The position numbers and the translations under genes were made by a program. A model generated the notes under the pieces. That model saw only the letters and a program-made list of their open reading frames with translations, ran no database searches and was not told the origin of the DNA. DNA of 64,000 nt, from positions 1,590,001-1,654,000 of the forward strand of contig CM024182.1 of NCBI GenBank assembly GCA_013433145.1. Reading direction: 5' to 3'. This document shows, piece after piece, positions 30,801 through 52,800 of the stretch. The stretch comes from Ascaris suum (Eukaryota > Nematoda > Chromadorea > Rhabditida > Ascarididae). Numbering within the stretch: the stretch's first letter is position 1; each line of letters opens with the position of its first letter.

Positions 30801-33800
30801 GGAAGTTTTGTTGTAATGTTCCTCAACTCATTCAAATCATCACATTTTGTAAATAAAAATCAACGGATCAACTCCTGACCTGAAGAACAAAAATAGAAAT
30901 ATTCGACCGCCAAAGATTGGTAATGAATGATCGAATAGTTAAGGATGCACTCGCGTGAACGATTTCAAATTTCAGAGTGTTTAAAAATTCGTGGAATTGT
31001 TGAAATAAGCGGTACTCTCCGTCAAAATTCGCCTATATGGCTCAAATTCGATTATAAATATGAAGCGTTTTAATTGTTTTATTTATTAATAATATACCAC
31101 TATCTTTTTCAATCTATTTTCATTTTTTCTTTGAAATGTAAACGCCGAAGAAAAACAATTCCAAGCGATCATGGCTGATGATTTAAATAAATGGATCATT
31201 TATATTAGTGCGCCACTCGATAAATGCGCCGATTTTCAAGTGGACTGCTCTAATTTCATGTAGTAGTCTTTGTCTTGATTTCGTCTATGATGTTTGACGG
31301 CTCTGCGGCGCTATAGATCCTTGTATTGCTTCTTGGCTTATCAAAAGCGAAGTAACAACAAAAATGCTTAAGATCCTATTCAACTTATCATCTCAAAATA
31401 CAATGTTCAGTAAATGTATGACGTCGATTTGCCGATCGGCGCATTTGTCATGTGGCATCGGAGCGTTTGATGGCACCTACTGGCACACAATCAGATGATG
31501 GCATCGATTAGCTAATATAGAGATATAAACAAGAACGATTCAAGGATTGTACATCCTTAATTCACCGAATCCCTCATCGCAAGAAATATAGCCACTAAAA
31601 GTTTTTAACAAAAATATAACTACAGCGATATTTGTCATAGATGAATAAGATAAAAAAAAATGAGTGGAATAAAATTCGAGTGGCTAAAGCACTTCGAAGA
31701 GCAATGGGAAATCCTCGAAAAGAATAATAGCCCATAGAATTTATAAAATTTGCAATTCCTGGGAAAAGGGAGCAATTTATTGGTTAATCGATTCGCCTTA
31801 TATTTAATGATAGTGCTTTTAGACTGAAGCTCACCTTGGTCTTCTCGAAGAACAATCGACACAAGCAGATCCTCCAAAGTATCTCCTCTCTCATAATTTG
31901 ATTCGTTTATTCATTCGTTTTGATTCATTCATTTTTTTTTAAAAATTCTTCCTATTACTGTTGGAAAAAAAACCATTGAAATTTTTTGAAAAAATCATAT
32001 CTTTCTTTAAACAATGTTCTTTAATATTATCCTTTTTCAATTTCTTCCACAAATTTCGTTTTCGTGCAATCCTTCACTTTTTTAGGATCATCCTGTTCCT
32101 CCACTTTTTCGGATCATCCTGTTCCTCCACTTTTTCGGATCATCCTGTTCCTCCACTTTTCGGGATCATCCTGTCATCCTGTTCCTCCACTTTTTCAGGA
32201 TCATCTGTTCCTCCACTCGGATCATCCTGTTCCTCCACTTTTTCGGGATCATCCTGTTCCTCCACTTTTTCGGGATCATCCGTGCCTCCACTTTTTCAGG
32301 ATCATCCTGTTCCTCCATTTTTTCAGGATCATCCTGTTCCTCACTTTTTCAGTTCACTTTTCGGGATCATCCTGTTCCTCCACTTTTTCAGGATCATCCT
32401 GTCCCTCCACTTTTTCGGGATCATCCTGGATCATCCTGTTCCTCACTTTTTCAGGATCATCCTGTTCCTCCACTTTTTCAGGATCATTCTGTTCTCCACT
32501 TTTTCAGGATCATCCTGTTCCTTCACTTTTTCAGGATCATCCTGTTCCTTCACTTTTTCGGGATCATCCTGTTCCTTCACTTTTTCAGGATCATCCTGTT
32601 CCTTCACTTTTTCAGGATCATCCTGTTCCTCCACTTTTTCAGGATCATCCTGTTCCTTCACTTTTTCAGGATCATCCTGTTTCCACTTTTTCAGGATCAT
32701 CTGTTCCTCGACTTTTTCAGGATCATCGTGTTCTGTTCTTCCACAAAATCTCATTCTTCACATCATTCATCAATTCCCTTACATCGTTATCAAAAATCAA
32801 AATCTTGATCTCAAAATTTAAAAAAAAAATCCTTTCCGCTTAGAAAAAAACTAAACAGCAATCGCACGGAAAAGATGAGAAAAATAAATCAAAGATAGAC
32901 ATTTTGCGCCTCATTAAACAATAAACGAATGCATTAATGAAAATTCAATACAAATAAAGCGGAATTCACAACACGGAAACGAATGATGCCTATAGACAAT
33001 TAGCCAACTTAGGATTCATTTTAGTATCAGCATAATAATTGCAACTCGAATGATAAATAATAATTAACTAATAAAAGAATCTACAAAAGAAAAATTTAAG
33101 GGAAAATCCCTCACAATCATCATCGCATCCAATATCGCCAATTTCGAAAACAGTTTTCGATGAGGATGAACCATGTGTAAATCCAAAGAAAGTGAAATTT
33201 CTCGGAAATATCGATCAACTTTTAAAGGTGAAAGAAATTAATTAAAGAATTTTAATGAAATTGAAATGAGATTGTTTCTTTTTTCCTTAAAAAAAAAAAG
33301 AAAATTATTCTCATCGATTAAATTACTCAAAAATTCGTGATAATTTCTTTAATATGTTTTATTCAAATATCTATAGGAATATATTAGTCAATAATGAGCT
33401 CAAGTACTTCAATTAGAAAATTCTGCAATATATGAAATGAATTTCATTATAAACGATTGCAAAATGAAATAAAATGAAAATGAGAGAAATCGTATCTCAA
33501 AATTATCGAAAATAATGAAATTTCAATGAGTTCCAGATAGAAAACTATGACTTTAATATGAGAAAAATATGAATTGCAAAAATAAAGAAAAATAAGAAAT
33601 TCATTGATTGTCATAGTTCCTATTGAAGGAAAGACCGCCGAATTATAAAGAAGATATAGAAGCTGCTCTAATGGAAGATGAGATAGAGGATTTCACACAA
33701 GCTGATACTGAGCATGCAGTACCACCAAAAGCCGTGAAATTTCGCGATGAAAGATGTATTCTCTATCTAACGGAAGATATTCCAACAGAGGATGATGTAC

Positions 33801-33826
33801 TTGAAAATAACGGAAATAGTGTATAA
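27886..33826 (+). CDS. Unidentified single-pass membrane protein with acidic tail
   Basis: Candidate exons: 27886-28027 (Ser/Glu-rich, containing SESPYLDENGRNKPQELKG), 28390-28469 (helical, QKNLENLHITTIDILEKN), about 28727-28876 (membrane span SGILGGLIILMIIIVIILWC, then a cysteine pair), 29504-29542 (QSKDQLPPRKSIK), 30484-30546 (ALPERETPPKVEIPKAPPS), about 33080-33227 (KTVFDEDEPCVNPKKVKFLG) and 33617-33826, which ends in a stop after DIPTEDDVLENNGNSV. The last four are in phase 0 with each other. The predicted product has one membrane span and a tail rich in proline, lysine, then Asp/Glu. I know no matching family. Exon choice in the middle is uncertain, and the start lies upstream and is undefined. 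The last exon (70 codons) is the most secure part. Confidence 0.5.
29362..29888 (+). repeat. Tandem duplication of an exon-bearing block (two copies, about 245 bp)
   Basis: Copy 1 (about 29362-29604) and copy 2 (about 29630-29888) are clearly homologous along their length, including an exon-like core encoding SKDQLPP...KSIKVGDF then a stop. Copy 2 carries an extra in-frame 15 bases (a second QLPPP-like unit), and its acceptor reads TTTGAG where copy 1 has TTTCAG. The ending TCAATAAAAGTTGG also occurs at the end of the preceding membrane-span exon (28868-28881), so three GTTGG sites follow the same SIK codons. These could be alternative donors or alternative stops. Confidence 0.85.
32071..32740. 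repeat. 26/27-bp minisatellite, about 25 copies
   Basis: Tandem copies of a unit reading TCCTGTTCCTCCACTTTTTC plus AGGATCA or GGATCA on the plus strand. Most units in the right half are 27 bp, which keeps one frame open: on the minus strand this reads EQDDPEKVE repeated, on the plus strand SSCSSTFSG. 26-bp and truncated units break the frame in the left half. It lies in an intron of the plus-strand membrane-protein candidate. The long open frames on both strands are products of the repeat. Confidence 0.95.
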
Positions 33827-34176
33827 ATGACTAAAAAGTTTGCAAAAAAATGCAATTTCTTGCATTTGTTTTATTTTTGCAAAACAAAAAAAAAATTGCA
33901 AAATTCGAATGCGATTCCTATAGTATTGCAAATTTTCGCAAGCAATTCTTGCAACGCTTTATTTTATTGCAATAATATGAAAAATTTATTGACGATTCGT
34001 TTTATAATATGCTGCCACATTATCAGCGAATTTACTGGTTTTATAATGTGCTACCATTCTTTCTGCAAACTGTGACCTGATTGACTAATCACTACTATGT
34101 CGTCATCATCATGCATCAGCAAATAATTTTCCGTCAGAATAAATTCCGTATGCAAACGCTTATGCGCATTTCAAAC

Positions 34177-34224
34177 AGCAATAAAAACGTTCCGGAATCC
34201 TTTATCCGGAATGTTTTTATTGCT
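34177..34224. terminator. Near-perfect hairpin carrying AATAAA on both strands
   Basis: Two 20-base arms (34177-34196 and 34205-34224) are complementary except for one position (a G-T pair on one strand), with an 8-base loop. The left arm contains AATAAA (34180-34185), and by symmetry the right arm contains it on the other strand. It lies about 350 bases after the stop codon at 33826. A role in 3'-end formation is inference; it may equally be a small inverted-repeat element. Confidence 0.45.
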
Positions 34225-34584
34225 TTGTCGGATCCAAGAATACAAATCTCGAATCAGAGTGGTGTGCACTTGAGTGGAGGGCTTGTAGGTGAAAAAAAAA
34301 ATGCAGGTCATTAGTGCAAGCAGAAATTTTCCGAATCTGGAAGTGATAGCAAACCGTTAGGAATTTTACCCTGGGAAGGCATAAGTGTTAGCAGGGAATT
34401 GTTGACGATGGGTGATCTTCATAAATTTCTTTCTCAGAGAGAAACGAAAACCCATTGCACTTTCATAAACCATAACAATAGGAGGCTCTTCAGATGTATC
34501 ATAGAAATTATGCACATATATAAGTCTTTATGAGTGCAACAAAAAAAAAAAAATTCCATAGCGAACAACTTCCACTTTGAATTT

Positions 34585-34644
34585 AAAAAAAAAAGAAAAG
34601 AAAAGAAAAGAAAAGAAAAGAAAAGAAAAGAAAAGAAAAGAAAA
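34585..34644 (+). repeat. (AAAAG)n pentanucleotide repeat
   Basis: About eleven AAAAG units following a poly-A run. It generates a spurious minus-strand Phe/Leu/Ser frame. Confidence 0.95.
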
Positions 34645-35879
34645 TAGCCATTCAGCAATTCAGAAAAAAATTTCAACAAATAATCAAATAACGCAATAAA
34701 ATTCTATAAAAATCAAAAAAATTCCTCTAATTTATTAATGCAAAAATAATGCAAAAATAACCTCGAAAATTTTTATTATGAAGTTAGAAAATAACTCTAA
34801 GAGAGCAAAAAAAAAAAAAAAAAAAAAAAAATGCATAAGAAAGGAGATGAATTAGATAGAAGAAAAAAAAAAAACAAGCAAAAAACGATTATAACATACG
34901 ATAATATTTTTCATTGACAAAAAAAAAAGACAGCATTCAACAACGATCATTAATATGCTTTATTAATTAAGACAATAAAGCCGAATAACATAAGGCGTCA
35001 ATAGTAGCATTTTTTTTTTTCAGCAAATAAAAAAATACCACTAACAATTCCAATCGACTAAACAACGATCAAGAATATCTAATTTTGAAAAAAAAAAAAA
35101 AAAAAAAAAGAACGAAATGCTTAATTTCTTTGAATAATTAAATAATTGAATCTTATAATAAATAAAAGATAAATTTTATTAGACCGCTTTTTTTTTTCAT
35201 TGCATCATTGGACGAATAAGAAAAATATAAATGAATAAAAAAAAATAATTATAAAACAATCAAAGCAATATAAATTAATGGCTAAAAAATTTGAAAAATT
35301 CCCTCTCATAAACATACAAAAAAAAAATTACATATGAATATTACAATAATATAAAATCGTTAGTATTAATTTCTTTCAAAAAGTCCCTCCCCCCCCCCCC
35401 CCTCCCTCCCTCTCCAAAACTAAATATTTATAAGAAGCCATTTTGTAAATTTCGCACCCATTATAGGCGAAATTAATCTCTTAATAAGCGAGAGTAAATC
35501 ACTATAAAGCATATTAAACTAGAAAATGAGCAAATAAAGCCAACAACAACATATATCTACCACAAGAATTTTAGACAACAATGAATATTTTATCAATGGT
35601 TATATACTATTCAAAACTCACTAAGATCGCGCATCACCTTCATGAATTCAGATCAATTCATGTGAACTTTAGTGATTTATCACAAATTACGGATGTCTTC
35701 TCGATTTTTTTTTTTTTTTTTGAGCTTATCGATGTGGAGATTTTAATGACAGAGGAAGGAGGATAAATGGGTCACGGACTCGTCTCAATAATTCGAAAAA
35801 ATAGCAATTCATGATCAGATCGTCGTGATATGGTTCCTTAAAACCCGTGCTTATCACTGCCTGCGCAATGGTGCCCGTT

Positions 35880-36190
35880 TATTGTGAGGAACAGAGAGGA
35901 GAGCGAATAAGCCGGACAGGGAGGGAAACAGAGGGGAGAAGAGAGGAACAGAAGAGTGACTGAGGCGAACAGGAACGGACGGACAGAAAGAAGGACAAAA
36001 GAGGAACACGCAAAACTGGTAGGGGCGAATATGAAGAGGTGGGAAGGGAGGAGCGGGAGACAGGTGGAAGAGCGGTACGGACGAATTGGAAAGGATGGGG
36101 AAAAATGGAAAGGAGTGATGAACAGATAAAAGAGTGATGAAGGCGAATAGGAATGGATAGGATGGAAAAAAGTGGAGAAAGAGAATGTGG
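35880..36190 (+). repeat. Purine-rich tract (G+A) of about 310 bp
   Basis: The plus strand is almost entirely G and A, with loosely repeated GGCGAA(C/T)AGGAA-like words roughly every 30-60 bases, for example near 35970 and 36143. It produces a minus-strand Ser/Pro/Leu frame that is not a gene. It may be an old degenerate minisatellite. Confidence 0.7.
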
Positions 36191-36711
36191 CACTATGTAT
36201 ACCTCAAGGAATCATAAAATGGAACAGCTAAAGCGATCAAAAAAAAAGAAAAATTATTTCCGCTATTGCAATGACATCCAATGCATTTGCGATGCGTCGA
36301 TTGGAAAATCGTCGAGAAAGTTTCCTGAAGTTTTTTTTTCGAGGAAGAAATTTGCATTAGATTTCCATCTCATTGAAATACTCCTAAAATATGACGGACT
36401 TCGAAGCATCGACGAAGAATTTTTCAGCGCCAACTTTTTTTTGCACGAAAATCGAAAGAGGCTATTTGGATGGGCGAAAAAAAAACGCTTAAAATGGCCG
36501 CCGAAACCGTCCACTACGACAATATCTTTATAAATCCTAGTTTTAGAAGGTCAAATATAATCCGAAAGAAAAATATCGGAATGAAAACCTATCAAAAACG
36601 ACTCTCACTTCTTTAAATACTTTTATATAATCATGACTTTTAATTCATTCAGCATATTTTAGAGCAACTTCCGGTTTTGATATCATAGAACAAATGCGAT
36701 CCATTAAAAAA

Positions 36712-36767
36712 AATTTACCTTTCTAACAGCAATCTACAAAATTTACCTTTCTAACAGCAATCTACAA
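36712..36767. repeat. 28-bp tandem duplication (two exact copies)
   Basis: Two identical 28-bp copies (36712-36739 and 36740-36767) starting AATTTACCTTTCTAACAGC. It is noncoding, near the 3' end of the HMG-CoA synthase gene. Confidence 0.92.
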
Positions 36768-37042
36768 AGAAAAAAATAATTCCTGTTAACAGCAAAAATT
36801 CTGAGATACTAAAAAAAAGCTAAGAACAATATGACCTTAAAAAAAACGAAGATCGTCAATAACAGCATAAAGTCACAACAGCAACAGTTAACGAAATAAC
36901 AAAAGTCAACGTCATCCTAAATAAACAGTAACTGCAAACAACAAACGATCTATGCCATCACAACAATTTGCAGACTGCAATAAAACGCGGTCGCGATCGC
37001 CTTTCATTCTTATCCACCAAGAGAAGTTAACTTCTTGCGATA

Positions 37043-47062
<10,020 letters not shown>

Positions 47063-49871
47063 TCCTCGATTCTGCAAATAATATTACGCGAATCAATATT
47101 AACCAAAGCATAAACGTAAGCCGTATTATCAGACAAACTGCAAAAACTATAACTAATAAAACACAGAAAATGTATGACCCTATAGTCGAGTTCGGTAATG
47201 AGGCAATTATTATAGTGGCCGCCGATGGCATTTATGCCCTAAAACTATTTCGTTTATTTTCTTCGGATGGATTATGTTTATATCGAGCGAAACCCAAGTT
47301 GCGGATCGTCGTAGATTCAATTCTTTCCAGATCTAATATCCATATTCACAAATGTGGCAATCCATATGTATCGACTAATTTGCTATTAAATCGAAATATA
47401 TCCAATTGTGATCTAAATAATTATAAATTGTTGAATTATAATCAAAGAATGAAAATTTCTTTATTTATACAAACATCCGTCTCACGCAAATTCACTAGAT
47501 TCACGCTAGAGAACGCTTAGGTAGTCACTAATCACCTGAAAATGGGAGTCTGGATTTATGGAAGTAATCGTTCATCCTTGTAGTATCGCTATATCACCGA
47601 AGAGGAAGCCTTTCTGAGGGAATCTGTTTCTGCTATTGGAGCGCTTATTCTAGGATGCCTATACCTGTATAATGTCAATTACCTCCTATTTTCAGGTTTG
47701 CACCTGTAAAATGCGTTGCACCTGTTTCTCTCATCGGCCCAGGAAAGACCAAACCCGGTTTCCTCTCGTTGATCAACCGTTTCCCATAGGAAAATAAATT
47801 GCAACCGTACGACGATTTTCACTGAGGCATAATGAAACGTGCGTTAAATGTGGTGTCAGATATCGCTTCTAGAGTGTTTGATGTCGATTTGAGGATATCA
47901 TATGTTTTTACAGGTGATCTTACAGGTTGCAATTTTTTAGCCAGATTTTTGTGGATCATTTCTTATCATTACTAATTTCCTCATAACTAATATTAGAAGA
48001 AGTTGATAATTGATAGGTGATCTGGAAAAAAAAAGTTATTCCCTTTCTTTAATACTAGAGAAATTATAGCATTTCCCTCAAATATTCTATAGCTATATTT
48101 TGCCTAGGCTCAATTCTTATTTTAAAATTGCGAGTGCTGTTAAAATTTCTTGGCATTTAACCACTAATGAATCCTGGGCATTTAACGACTAATAAGCCTT
48201 TTTTTTGCGGCAATAATTTGTCGCAAGAATTTCAAATTCGAAGTCTCCTTATATCAGAGATAAAACCAGCGCGAAGGGGGAGGAAGGAGGTGGAACCTTG
48301 ACTTCACGGTTATGGGATGCATTTTTATCGGGGATATGTCGCGAGCTAGACTCTAGCTAAACTCATAATCAATAATTACTAAAATTGTTTCGTTAAAAAT
48401 GAAGAAAAATCAATATATACAGGATCAAAAATGATGCCGTTGATAGAAGTAATGCAATTTCCAGGCTTCTTTTCGCATTTTCTGAGAGGATTAAGAGGTA
48501 AAGAAAAATTCGGCGTTGGAAGGAGGGGGAAGGGGAACAATTCTTTGAGAATTTATGGGTCCTTGATATGCTGAAATTTATTGGTATGGATACATTGCGC
48601 TCTCCTCGAACCCCTCCCCTCCCCCTCCCCGCTCTCGCGAAAGAAATGCCCACTTCCTTATATTTCCCCTCTACAGAACTCATTGTGCTTTTAAAGAAAC
48701 GCATAAAATTGATGCGAATTGTAACATAACTGTTAGGAGTTTATAGAAGAAAATAACGACCATGTCCGATTAAATTACTAACGATGACCGGAGGTTCATA
48801 CATCAAAAAAAAAATTCTTTCTTCCTCAAAATTATGAAAGTTGTATCAATATTTCTCGTAATATTCATTAATCCGTTATTTCACCGCCGTCACTGATCGT
48901 TGCATTTACCTGTGAATGGACGATGATCTATGCATGTTGTGGTCTATGTATCACCAAGAAAACGATGATACTTTAGTGGACCGTTATGAAGTGTTGTATA
49001 TTTCAGGCGAAAATTGGTACTCACTTGGCTCATTTACGAATCCCTTTGAGTCTTGGCCGTCTAGTACATGGTGCATTTTGCAATTCTTCGATTTTCTCCA
49101 ACATTAGAGGGGTTAATTCTTTTTTCTACTAGTTTCTCGTCCGCTTATTTAATTACTATACCAGTCAGAGTTTTAGCATGTTTTATTTTTTCTAAATTTT
49201 TTGCAAAACTCCTTTACGAGTGCGCATTGTGAACTATATCGTAACGATGCATTTGCGCTTATCAGTTAAGTATTTTCAACTCAAGAAGCTAGAATTAGAA
49301 ACGTGTAATATACGCTATAGGTTGACCACCCGTACTGGACTGACCATCACCGCTAAACTGACCACCAATATTAAGCTGATCACCTATATCCTTATTCCAC
49401 ATTAGCCCATCAAATTCGAAAATTCTATAAACGCTAAAATTCAAAAAAAAAGGTTTAAAAAATGATAAGAGGCTATATTCATTTTAGACCTATTGAATTG
49501 TCATTTTTGCGTCGTTCAAATTAGAGGAAAACTAATTTTTTTCTACGGGAGGTTTATACAGGCAGATGGATCATTTAGGATATAAGGATTGCGCTATGCT
49601 GCATATCTTATTATACCTTTTTTTTTCTGCTGGTTTCTAAAATTGCTTGATACGATGATTGAAATGCGAAAGCGGTTATCATGATAGCTTCTCTGATATA
49701 CTTCTTCACCTATATTCGAGTAATTTGTTGCACTACTGCATAGATATGTATTCATTCCAAACGATTATTGCCTCACAATTACTTTGAGACCCTTTTGTCG
49801 AGGAATTCCGTACCTCTAAAGTATTCTCTTTGATCAATTATTTTGTATACGATGAATGGGATTTCCAGCTA
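47063..49871. promoter_or_regulatory. Spacer between divergent HMG-CoA synthase and TRMT1 genes
   Basis: The two genes are transcribed away from each other from this 2.8-kb spacer, so both promoters, and any 5' untranslated exons, should lie here. I cannot place a TATA box or initiator with confidence. It holds a repeat of CACCTGTAAAA-like words near 47700 that also occurs near 43450, a C-rich patch near 48600 and loosely repeated CTGACCA words near 49340. Open frames in it (the longest is antisense to exon 1 of HMG-CoA synthase) look spurious. Confidence 0.4.
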
Positions 49872-52800
49872 ATGGAGACTGTGAAAGGTACATCATCGGA
49901 GGGTACTGCATCGCTTGAGGCGAATGGGAATCCAGAAAGTGGCTCCGGGGATGCGACAGCCATAGCTGCAGACAACGTTTTAGTGGAAGGATCGGCTAAA
50001 ATAGTGTTTACGGGTCCGTCGAGTGCGTTCTACAATCCCGTGCAAGAATTCAACCGTGACCTTACGTGAGTTCGTTTTATATTCCACTTCCAGAAGTGTT
50101 TTCGATGGTGCCCACATCTCTTATCCTGAAATATCTATGAAGATAACTGCAAACAAATATGTGAAACCAATGGGGGAGAAAGGGGAAGGGCGATGAATCT
50201 AGGCGAGGTATCAACAATGGGACCCAAAATCCATACGTATAATTAACAACTAGTTGCGTTTTCCTTTGATGGAAGATTTTTTCGAAAATTCAAAAAAAAA
50301 TCATCCATTTGAGAGACTTTAAAAGTATACTTTTATTTGCATATTTTACAGTTTTCCTATTCGATTATTTTTTTAATTTATAGTTTTGCGTTTTTTTTTT
50401 TCTTTTTCTCGATGACAATACGAATAGCAGTAAATTTCAGAAATATTCCGCTTTCAGAACATTATTGTGGTCAACTTTCCGGAATTAATCAATCATTGCA
50501 GTCAAACAGCTGTCAAAAATACTCAACTTCAATCTTTCATTTCCGATTCGTTGTTGCTCCATCTGCATTCATTCACCCACATTATCTAGCTTCCTTTCTA
50601 CGCCTACCTAACACCTATAATTGTCTTTTATTTTTGTATTTTCTTTAAATTCTTTCTTCGAGAATCATTTCCACTTTTATTTTGGATGCAATTGCTGTTT
50701 CAATGAAAGAAGTTTCCTTTTCGTCGTTACATTTGGCCATCGGAGAGGAATATATTTTCTCGGATGAATGTCGTCCTGACAGCCTTTTTCCCTCGTTGAA
50801 AAAACAATTGCATTTTATATACTTTATTTTTCGCATAAAAGTTTTATATTATATAATACAATTTTTAATTTCGAAGAAAAAAAAATGCATTTAAAAAATT
50901 TTACTGTTTTTTCATTTTAAATCTCCATATATTTTTCGCAGAGTTTCGGTTATTTTTTTTTTTTTTTTTTGAAAATCTATGATCAATGTGGAAAATATTT
51001 CTCTAATTTTTTGATGTTTTCAGATTTGTTTTTTATTTATCTTTTCTTGAAAAAAAAAAGATAATTTCATTCAATGCATTAATATTTTTATCAATGATAA
51101 TCAAATTGATTCTAGAATTACGGTTCTTCAACAATTTTCTGAGGATTATCGAAAAAGTTTTGAGAGAGGAAAGACAGATGATGATAACGATGAGCCACTA
51201 GCGAAAAAGGCGAAACAAATACAACTTGAAGAGGTTGCTCGTCTTCTATTTTTCTTCTTTATTTGTTTTTCTGCGATTCGATAGTAATTTTTCTCGTCTT
51301 TTATTCTCGAGCTGTCTGCTAGAAAGGAGGTAAAGGTGAATGGAGGGGGGGGGGGGAGGGGATGTATCAACAACTACTGTTGCTGTTCATATATCGTTCA
51401 AAAACTGCATACCTTCAAGAGGGGATTCGTGTAATGAGTGGTCATATTGCTGGGAACCCTTCAAAATCAATGTCTATCAAATTGGAGGGGAATTATTGAA
51501 CGCGGTGGTTCAATGTTATCATTTTTATTTGATTAAGTTGTTCATAGACCTTTATGAAGGAGATCTTATCGCTTAGAACTCACATGAGAATGCATTTAGA
51601 GGTTCGATCAAAAACGTTTGTATTCCTTTTACCCCTCCCCCCTTCCCATTTACTTACCCCGTTGCTTGCGCTGCATCCTTCTTATGTTCTCTCCGCGATG
51701 CTTTCCCAACTAGTAAAAAATTCTGGTCATGAGGAAGTAGATGAGATGTAGTTAAAACTCATCGTTAATTGTTTCGAGCTGTATACGTCCCAAATATTGG
51801 GCATCCCAAAAATAGATACTTCGGCTGCTCCCTTTTTTGATGCAATAATGTATCGAGAACATTATATCATCAGTAAGAAGGATGTTATTGTAAATGTGGA
51901 ATGAGTCTAACGCTGCAAACTGCATTATTCAGGAAAAAACTGCATTTATGGAAGTCGAAGGTTTTGTGTTTTATCTATGATAAGGTAAAAGGCTGCACGT
52001 TATGTCGATAGTAGAGATAGGAAGCTATCTAATGCATTGGATGGGTGGTACAAAAGAAGTTTGCAAGTTGTGAAGATTGCATTGCATTGCATTTCTAGGA
52101 TATAAGTGAAAGCAGCCAGGCGGATGAAATGTGAAAGGTGGGGATGATTGGTCTAAAGAGGAGCGAGGCTGCGATGTTGAAATTCTCGGAAATTACCTTC
52201 GAGGGCCCTCATTCAGGAGCGATGTTATCTGTGAAGCTGTATTGGCGTGATGCCTGTGTGCATGACGAGAGTAACCGCTTGAAATGTCCCATTGTCTTCA
52301 GATTTTTGTCGTTTTTCCGCGGATGAACCCATATCCGACCCTGCGCAGGCTTCAAACGGGGACTTCAGAGTAGTGACGATAACAGTGCAATTTGTTGTAT
52401 TGCTGTCGTATAGATTATCGAGATGATGACACGCATAGACTCTTCATTGGCGAATGAACAGAACTGAAGAACCGACGAAACTGACGGCCAGGCTAAAACC
52501 GTCGAAGAAATACATCGAACGTACACACACGATATGAAGTGGGTTAGTCAGTAAGAGAAGCAAAGACCGGAGCATTTATCACGAGGGTGATAAATGCTCC
52601 GGTCCAGACGGGCAAGCCATCGAGAGGTATGCCATCAGAAAGCTCTCGTGTGCGTATGCTGTCGATTCCTCCTCCTTCAGCTTGACAAGTGCATGCTCCA
52701 ATTCATCGAAAAAGCGTTCTGTTTGATCACTGCTTTGCGGGTGGAACGACCTGGAGCGTAGATGCGTAATTTCGCTATTGATGGGGAACAGCGCATCTGC

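Larger units (their letters stand above)
33827..37042. other. Intergenic stretch between convergent genes
   Basis: No gene is seen. It lies between the 3' ends of the plus-strand membrane-protein candidate and the minus-strand HMG-CoA synthase. It holds a TTGCAA-rich patch at 33838-33976 directly after the stop, a hairpin at 34177, an AAAAG array at 34585, many poly-A runs, a poly-C run at 35390, a purine-rich tract at 35880 and a 28-bp tandem duplication at 36712. Confidence 0.6.

Noticed and set aside
31961..32843. 286- and 259-codon plus-strand frames and a 103-codon minus-strand frame
   Set aside because: They are produced by the 26/27-bp minisatellite; frames alternate as unit length changes.
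35879..36193. 104-codon minus-strand Ser/Pro/Leu frame
   Set aside because: It is the complement of a purine-rich tract.
48916..49107. 63-codon plus-strand frame upstream of TRMT1
   Set aside because: There is no family match, and it ends in a stop without a donor joining it to TRMT1 exon 1.
51303..51329. ILELSARKE followed by a GTAAAG donor, faintly like a shortened TRMT1 motif I (LE.LSA......KE)
   Set aside because: The core GLRSIR is absent, and in the required phase 0 the only nearby acceptor leads straight into a stop codon.
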